Positions 58,955 through 64,000 of a stretch of DNA of 64,000 bases are shown here, piece by piece. The stretch comes from Saccharomycopsis fibuligera x Saccharomycopsis cf. fibuligera. Taxonomy: Eukaryota > Ascomycota > Saccharomycetes > Ascoideales > Saccharomycopsidaceae. The position numbers and the translations under genes were made by a program. The stretch covers positions 3,965,501 to 4,029,500 of the forward strand of contig CP012816.1 in NCBI GenBank assembly GCA_001936135.1, given 5' to 3'. Positions within the stretch are counted from its first letter, which is position 1, and every line of letters starts with the position of its first letter. The notes beneath the pieces were generated by a model. It was not told where the DNA came from. It did not search any database and saw only the letters and a list, made by a program, of their open reading frames with translations.

Positions 58955-61042
58955 ATGTTTTCAGCTGTATCAAAGCGAAGCAGCCAAAAAGCTGCGAAAC
59001 GTCTCAGGAATCAAGGTTTCTACTTTTCAGCGTGGCCTCGGGCACAACAAGAGCTCAACCTTCCAGAGAAACAAGTAACTATTGAGAAATTCAACTTCCC
59101 GAAGAAAACCCATACCATAGAAGATGTATCTCTGAAATTTTCCTCTTTAGAGAGCACAAAATTACCAGTAACATTACATGGATGGATAGATACCAAACTG
59201 AAAAAGTTCAACAAGAAGTTATTGTTTGGTAAGTTAAGAGATTCGGGAGCTAAAGTAGTGCAGTTTGTGGTGAATGATGAGGCCCTAGTTAAAAAAACCA
59301 AAGAATTAAGAGTTGAAGATGCTGTATCTATCACTGGTATTGTTGGAAAAAAACCAGTGAAATTAGCACAGCAACAACAAGAAGCAGAAGAACAACAAGC
59401 ACAATGGGATTTGACTGTCACTGAAATTCAGAACTTGAATCGCGCTAGTGTGGTCGGTTCCCAACTTGAACCTCAAAAAAAAATCAATCCATATGAGTTT
59501 CCTGCAGAATACAGATACTTGCAACTTCGTCAGCCAGAATTTCAAAATATTTTACGTAAAAGATCGATTGCCTCAAATACTATTAGAAATGAGCTTATAC
59601 AAAATGGTTTTATCGAAGTGGAAACCCCTCTTTTGTTCAAATCTACCCCTGAAGGTGCTAGAGAATTCTTGGTACCAACTAGACGCAAAGATCAATTTTA
59701 TGCATTACCACAGTCTCCTCAGCAATACAAACAGCTTTTGATGGCCTCAGGAGTGCCGAAATATTTTCAAATCGCAAAATGTTTTAGAGATGAAGATTTG
59801 AGAGCAGATAGACAACCAGAATTTACTCAAGTTGACATAGAAATGGCATTTGCTACGGCAGAAGACGTTCAACAAGTTATTGAGAAATTGATACTTGCTA
59901 CTTGGAAAACTGTTCGAAATTTACCAATATTTGTTCCTGTGGGTAATGATTTAATGGTTCCATTTGAAGAAAGCGGATTAAATGGTTTTCCAAAACTTGA
60001 TTACATAGATGCGTTAAGAAACTATGGTATTGACAAGCCTGACTTGCGGTCAACTTTGAAATTTAGGGATATAAGCGAGTTTGTGATTTCTTCTGAAAAC
60101 GAAGATTTCCCAGTTGTTGAAGTTTGTATTTTGAGAGATGCTTTTACAAATAAAACTGACTTGAATAGCCCATTCACCAAACTTATTGATGGAATTCAAT
60201 ACAAAGCAAGAATACCCAAGATCATCGCCATAGAGACAGTACATGATGTTGCTGATTGGTTCACAAAGGTTGAAGAAGAAGGTATTGCCAAATTTAATAC
60301 AGAAAAACTTTCTGTCTTACAAGAGCAGCTTGATTTGAGGCCAGGTGATATTATTGCTTGTTCGACTAGAGCACAATTCCCATACGAAAACCCTACCCCG
60401 TTAGGCCGTTTTAGACAAGTTGCTATAGAAACTTATCCAGCCAAATGGAGACGTCAAATTGCCTCAGCCAACTCCCAAACAGCAGTCAATGTTCCAACAA
60501 TCAAAAATGAGGAGGTTTTTGTTGCTTCTTGGGTGGTGAACTTTCCATTGTTTAGTCCTGAAGAGCCAAGTGAAAATACTAAGTATCCAGAGTATAACAA
60601 AACGAAATTTGTCTCCACACATCACCCATTCACGATGTTGAAAGTTGAAGACTACGATTATTTGGCAAATGAGAAAGATTTTTTGAAAATTAAAGGCGAT
60701 CATTATGATTTGGTGGTCAACGGAGTAGAACTTGGAGGTGGATCTAGAAGAATTCACGACGCAGATCTCCAAAAATACATTTTTCAAAAAGTTTTGAAAA
60801 TTGAAAACCCAGAAAAATTGTTTGGTCATTTATTGAAAGCTTTTGAATTGGGTTGTCCACCACATGCTGGGTTAGCTATTGGATTTGACAGAATGGTAGC
60901 AATGCTATTAGGTTACACAAGTATAAAAAATGTTATTGCGTTCCCAAAGAATCAATCTGGTGCCGATATGGTGGTTAATAGTCCAAGCTCAGTTATTGAT
61001 GAGAGATTAGCTGATTATAATATCAAAGTTAGAGAAAATTGA
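58955..61042 (+). CDS. MSD1: Mitochondrial aspartyl-tRNA synthetase
   Basis: Msd1 charges mitochondrial tRNA-Asp. The 695-residue protein begins with a basic Ser/Lys/Arg-rich presequence (MFSAVSKRSSQKAAKRLRNQ). The OB-fold anticodon-binding domain follows (LPVTLHGWIDTK, LLFGKLRDSGAKVVQFVVND, at about 70-155). The class II catalytic domain has ETPLLFKSTPEGAREFLVPT, motif 2 CFRDEDLRADRQPEFTQVDI (near 275), and motif 3 GLAIGFDRMVAMLLG (near 638). The bacterial-type insertion domain lies between about 380 and 480, as in AspRS of the bacterial/mitochondrial kind. The ending KNQSGADMVVNSPSSVID is typical. An extra Gln/Glu-rich stretch (QQQQEAEEQQAQ) sits at about 130-142. The start is the ATG at 58955. 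Confidence 0.96.
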   Translation: MFSAVSKRSSQKAAKRLRNQGFYFSAWPRAQQELNLPEKQVTIEKFNFPKKTHTIEDVSLKFSSLESTKLPVTLHGWIDTKLKKFNKKLLFGKLRDSGAKVVQFVVNDEALVKKTKELRVEDAVSITGIVGKKPVKLAQQQQEAEEQQAQWDLTVTEIQNLNRASVVGSQLEPQKKINPYEFPAEYRYLQLRQPEFQNILRKRSIASNTIRNELIQNGFIEVETPLLFKSTPEGAREFLVPTRRKDQFYALPQSPQQYKQLLMASGVPKYFQIAKCFRDEDLRADRQPEFTQVDIEMAFATAEDVQQVIEKLILATWKTVRNLPIFVPVGNDLMVPFEESGLNGFPKLDYIDALRNYGIDKPDLRSTLKFRDISEFVISSENEDFPVVEVCILRDAFTNKTDLNSPFTKLIDGIQYKARIPKIIAIETVHDVADWFTKVEEEGIAKFNTEKLSVLQEQLDLRPGDIIACSTRAQFPYENPTPLGRFRQVAIETYPAKWRRQIASANSQTAVNVPTIKNEEVFVASWVVNFPLFSPEEPSENTKYPEYNKTKFVSTHHPFTMLKVEDYDYLANEKDFLKIKGDHYDLVVNGVELGGGSRRIHDADLQKYIFQKVLKIENPEKLFGHLLKAFELGCPPHAGLAIGFDRMVAMLLGYTSIKNVIAFPKNQSGADMVVNSPSSVIDERLADYNIKVREN

Positions 61043-61459
61043 TGTAAATGGAAGTGGTTTTTTGCCATAAATCATGTAAATATTGGATATAGATTAGATT
61101 GGGTGCGCCCGAAAGTGTTATACACAATAATATATCTGTTTCTTTTCCCATTATGAGAACGTATTTGGGAATAATGTACTAAGAGTAAACAGAAGTTTAT
61201 TATGTTACTGCTCATTAATATGACTGAGCAGTCAGTGAGGCGAGTTATATACATGAGCAAAGAAGACCGCCGGCAATATTAGCTACTATGAAGGGATATT
61301 AAAGCAGTCACAATCTAAAGAGGAAACGAAAAAAAAAAAAAAAAAAAAAAAAAAAAGCCAACCGCAAAACCAAAAGAGACAATAATGCGAAAAGAATAAA
61401 AACAACGAGATATGATAAAGAGCAATCATAAAAGAGAGCACCTAAAGCAGATTACGAAA
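61043..61459. other. Convergent 3' intergenic region with A28 run
   Basis: 417 bp between MSD1 and the heme lyase stop codons, with an A28 run at 61329-61356. No gene seen. Confidence 0.5.
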
Positions 61460-62491
61460 TTATAACCCCAAAGCCTTAGTAATTCTCAATCTCCATCCTT
61501 CAACACTATTCAACTTTGGTCTAACATCCAAGAAAAAACTTGGCAAGCTTGGGTTTTTCGGATCCGATTTTCCACTGTAAAAATCAATAACATACTCAAC
61601 TTCTTTCCCGCAACGATTAACTATCCAATCATGTCTATCAAACGGTCTTTCATAACCCAAAAATAATCTCCATCTAGCTCTAGGAGTCAACTTTTTTGAA
61701 TCACCTTTAAAACTGGTTAACTTAACGCCACCACATCTATCACCACCTTGACCTTTTTCCCACATCAAAATGTGTCTCCAAGCTCTTTCATTAACGGCAT
61801 TATGAATAGGTACTACTGTACGCATATCTTCCGCATGTGGATTCCATTTCTTGCGTTGCATTGCTTCATAGAATTGTTTTTGAGAAGGATACACCCAGTT
61901 ATCATTTTCTCCCGTACGTGGGATTGAAGAAATTTCACGCTCTGTAGGTAATGGAACTTTGGTGTGATATACTGGTTCGTCAGGAAGTTCTTGTGAAGAG
62001 CAGGACTTGTTGTCTAAACTGTCACTGGTGCCAGCGACAGTAGTCCTGCTGGATAGCTCTTCGATGGCATAAGAGCTAGGATCTGGATTTGTGACTTTAG
62101 GATAGTGTGGCAGAATTCTGACTTCGGCTCCGGCTCCTCCAGCTTGTTTTATCTTTTTGAGCCATTCTTCCCTAGCGCTATGATCAACGGGACACTTCTC
62201 TTCTTCGGCAGATGACATAGATGTAGGGATAGTAGACGTAGACAGGGATGCAGATGGTGATGTTGATGAAGAGTGGTTCACCGGGCACCCTGCTTTGTTA
62301 GCAGCTACATTATTATTACTTGCTGATGGAGCAGCCCAAAAAAGATTGTGATACCATCTTTGGCCATTACTGGTGTTGTTGGTAATAGTACCGGCATTAT
62401 TAAACAGCGTTGGTGATGAGAAAGTATTATCTTTTGGGAATGTAGAGTGATCTACTGGGCATTTAGCTTCCTGGTTATTGTTGTCGGACAT
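61460..62491 (-). CDS. CYC3: Cytochrome c heme lyase (holocytochrome c synthase)
   Basis: This enzyme attaches heme covalently to apocytochrome c in the mitochondrial intermembrane space. The 343-residue protein has three Cys-Pro-Val heme-regulatory motifs (CPVDHS at 11, CPVNHS at 69, CPVDHS at 100) in its low-complexity N-terminal third. The conserved catalytic part starts near 175 (VPLPTEREISSIPRTGENDN and WVYPSQKQFYEAMQRKKWNP), then VVPIHNAVNERAWRHILMWE with the His implicated in heme binding. The end has LFLGYERPFDRHDWIVNRCG and the short VDFYSGK-like segment YVIDFYSGK. Cyc3 (cytochrome c) and Cyt2 (cytochrome c1) are close paralogues; I prefer Cyc3 but cannot exclude Cyt2. The start is the ATG at 62491. 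Confidence 0.85.
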   Translation of the reverse strand: MSDNNNQEAKCPVDHSTFPKDNTFSSPTLFNNAGTITNNTSNGQRWYHNLFWAAPSASNNNVAANKAGCPVNHSSSTSPSASLSTSTIPTSMSSAEEEKCPVDHSAREEWLKKIKQAGGAGAEVRILPHYPKVTNPDPSSYAIEELSSRTTVAGTSDSLDNKSCSSQELPDEPVYHTKVPLPTEREISSIPRTGENDNWVYPSQKQFYEAMQRKKWNPHAEDMRTVVPIHNAVNERAWRHILMWEKGQGGDRCGGVKLTSFKGDSKKLTPRARWRLFLGYERPFDRHDWIVNRCGKEVEYVIDFYSGKSDPKNPSLPSFFLDVRPKLNSVEGWRLRITKALGL

Positions 62492-62941
62492 GATGGAAAT
62501 TTTAGTTCAATTTTTGAAATATTGTTTTATCTTGGTTTGCAAGCTTTTTGTGAATTTTGGTCGTAGGTTGAATGTCTAAACCAAAATGACGCCTCATCAA
62601 TGACTTTGCCCTTCTTCGACCTATTTTTTTTCTCTGGTTCTCTTTTCTTCCGTGAAATTTTCCCAATGAAAACTTTGGAATTATTAATGTTCTTTTGGTT
62701 TATGATATATGCGTTTATGCGCATACCGATGCATGATGTGCTTGAAAGTCTACAAAAGTTTATACATCACCAAGTGAATAAAATAAAATGTATTATCCCT
62801 TTATATATATGAGATATAACCACAATACCGAAATTGTATAAGCCATCCTAAAAGTCAAAAAGAAGAGAAAAAAATAGAGCAAAAACATATCATCAAAACA
62901 CAGATCAGAAATAAAACAAGATGTTAACTGAGAGAAAAACA
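62492..62941. promoter_or_regulatory. Intergenic region, CYC3 promoter / LPL1 3' end
   Basis: 450 bp between tandem minus-strand genes. TTATATATATGAG at about 62801-62813 is the only TATA-like element and lies 310 bp upstream of CYC3. A 70-codon plus-strand frame (62600-62812) has hydrophobic content but no recognisable match, and I do not call it. Confidence 0.4.
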
Positions 62942-64000
62942 TCAAAGAGCCTGGGTAGGTTTTGATTCTATTTCTATTAATTGCTCACGCAACAACATTG
63001 CCCAAAAGTAAATGGTTGCAATGCCTCTTGGTGTTGATTTCAAACCCCTTCTAGACACAATGCCATCATGTGCATTGAACGTATCAACATAGGTGGCAAT
63101 TTTGTACCACTGTAATGAATTCAACGATTGATAAATATCGTTTCTCGTTTTATCAAATGGTAACGGCTCTTCATTAAAAACTGGAAATTCTGATTCAGAG
63201 TTTTGCTGATTATCAGTAGCTGCTAAAAACTTTTGTACCAAACTGGCATATTTGACAAAATCAACCATTATTGCCCCCTTGAACCCACCAGCAATAATAC
63301 CAGGTTTGCCTCTTGGAAGTGAAGAAGTTGATACATTAACAGACGAATTGACAACTTCATCAGTATCATGTTGAAGATCGTAGTTGTGGTGCGTTGCTTC
63401 CAACATGCCTTCAATGGCACCTTCAGTCATTCCTGCCAACTCTTTAGAAATGGCACTACTATCATCATTTGTTCTACTTTTCTTGAGAGCTAATGAGCTT
63501 GAGTCATCATCGACAAGACTTCCGGCTTCCTTAGCATTATCAGCAGCGCCATCGCTATGTGGATGCTCTTCTGCATGATCAGAATATTTATGACCTTGAA
63601 GCACTTGCTTAACATGGCCCCATTCTGCATGATTATCTATACTGTTATCATACACGTTAAGTCTAAGAAATGACAATATTGTGCCTAAGCAATTAGCAGT
63701 AAGGACCACTGGGAACCACAATGGTAAAATGATACCAATCAATATCAAGACACCAATATATCTGATTCTATTTTGAAGTGTGGGCTGCGGTGGCGGCTCA
63801 TCAGAGGTTCTGAATTGAGTTTTCTTTAAGTCAACAATTTTTGGTCGAACTAGTCGATCAGCAACTTTAATCTCAGGTATACCATTTAGAAATTGAAGTT
63901 TGACTCTATCCCAGTTTTCAAACGGGGAATGGTTGGTTATAAAAGAGGTGTAGAACGCCACGGTTCTATCATGGCGTACGTTACACAACAAGTACCGTTG
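62942..64000 (-). CDS. LPL1: Lpl1-type phospholipase, DUF676 family (partial, N-terminus beyond window)
   Basis: The frame is open to the right edge, so only the C-terminal 352 residues are seen. LLCNVRHDRTVAFYTSFI closely matches the block of S. cerevisiae Lpl1 (YOR059C), a lipid-droplet phospholipase of the alpha/beta-hydrolase ROG1/DUF676 family. It is followed by IPEIKVADRLVRPKIVDL and a membrane segment (IGVLILIGIILPLWFPVVL, then LTANCLGTILSFLR). The C-terminal block TYVDTFNAHDGIVSRRGLKS contains the His expected to complete the Ser-Asp-His triad. The nucleophile GxSxG motif should lie outside the window. A hydrophilic, acidic, Ser/Asp-rich insert occupies about 120-230 of the visible part. 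It is tandem with CYC3 on the minus strand. Confidence 0.9.
   Translation of the reverse strand, partial: QRYLLCNVRHDRTVAFYTSFITNHSPFENWDRVKLQFLNGIPEIKVADRLVRPKIVDLKKTQFRTSDEPPPQPTLQNRIRYIGVLILIGIILPLWFPVVLTANCLGTILSFLRLNVYDNSIDNHAEWGHVKQVLQGHKYSDHAEEHPHSDGAADNAKEAGSLVDDDSSSLALKKSRTNDDSSAISKELAGMTEGAIEGMLEATHHNYDLQHDTDEVVNSSVNVSTSSLPRGKPGIIAGGFKGAIMVDFVKYASLVQKFLAATDNQQNSESEFPVFNEEPLPFDKTRNDIYQSLNSLQWYKIATYVDTFNAHDGIVSRRGLKSTPRGIATIYFWAMLLREQLIEIESKPTQAL

Noticed and set aside
1-64000. Retroelements, solo LTRs, DNA transposons or CRISPR-like arrays
   Set aside because: No transposase, integrase or reverse transcriptase motifs, no long direct terminal repeats and no spaced identical repeats were seen; short unrecognised solo LTRs cannot be excluded by eye.

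Overview
This 64 kb window is nuclear DNA of a budding yeast (Saccharomycotina). It holds 26 protein genes that I can support. They are densely packed, mostly intron-poor, and almost all have clear single-copy yeast counterparts (TFG1, MTR4, NMD3, ATG7, UBR1, RNR2, TIM10, VPS16, LPL1 and others). Intergenic DNA is AT-rich with long A/T runs. Leucine is written with TTG, CTC, CTT and CTA but hardly ever with CTG, even in a GC-rich gene, and the few CTG codons I met fall at hydrophilic, variable positions. This fits the CUG-Ser clade (Candida/Debaryomyces/Scheffersomyces relatives), but I cannot name a species. I found no rRNA, tRNA, CRISPR array, transposon or retroelement.

Layout. 0-11 kb: an NAD(P)-binding SDR-like gene and GPI10 (divergent), TFG1, the divergent spliced pair HGH1/TMA22, and NMD3. 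11-25 kb: a 1.6 kb gene-free stretch, ERJ5, a long acidic FYV8-like gene, the divergent pair CTO1-like/ATG7, and MTR4. 25-30 kb: a 1.5 kb gene-free stretch, an unrecognised membrane protein gene, and immediately behind it a GH28 (polygalacturonase-fold) gene with no secretion signal. 30-43 kb: the divergent pair APL6/CPD1, then the very large UBR1. About 43-49 kb: a GC-rich island with an SLC45/sucrose-type transporter, a 72-residue membrane protein and a class II aldolase-like gene. 49-64 kb: BFR1/TIM10 (divergent), RNR2, VPS16/MSD1 (divergent), cytochrome c heme lyase, and the 3' part of LPL1, which runs off the right edge.

Four genes (HGH1, TMA22, CPD1, VPS16) carry a short intron right behind the start codon. 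Their first exons are only 18, 9, 4 and 25 nt, so the true starts are missed unless splicing is considered. The genes do not form one pathway. They serve general cell functions: transcription initiation, ribosome export and recycling, RNA surveillance, folding of elongation factor 2, GPI anchors, autophagy and vacuole traffic, protein turnover, dNTP synthesis and mitochondrial biogenesis.

Most promising for a second look: the orphan membrane protein and the adjoining leaderless GH28 enzyme (26.0-30.0 kb), the GC-rich island, and a recurring promoter element GCGATGAG, often beside CACGTG, in front of genes that are not ribosome-biogenesis genes.
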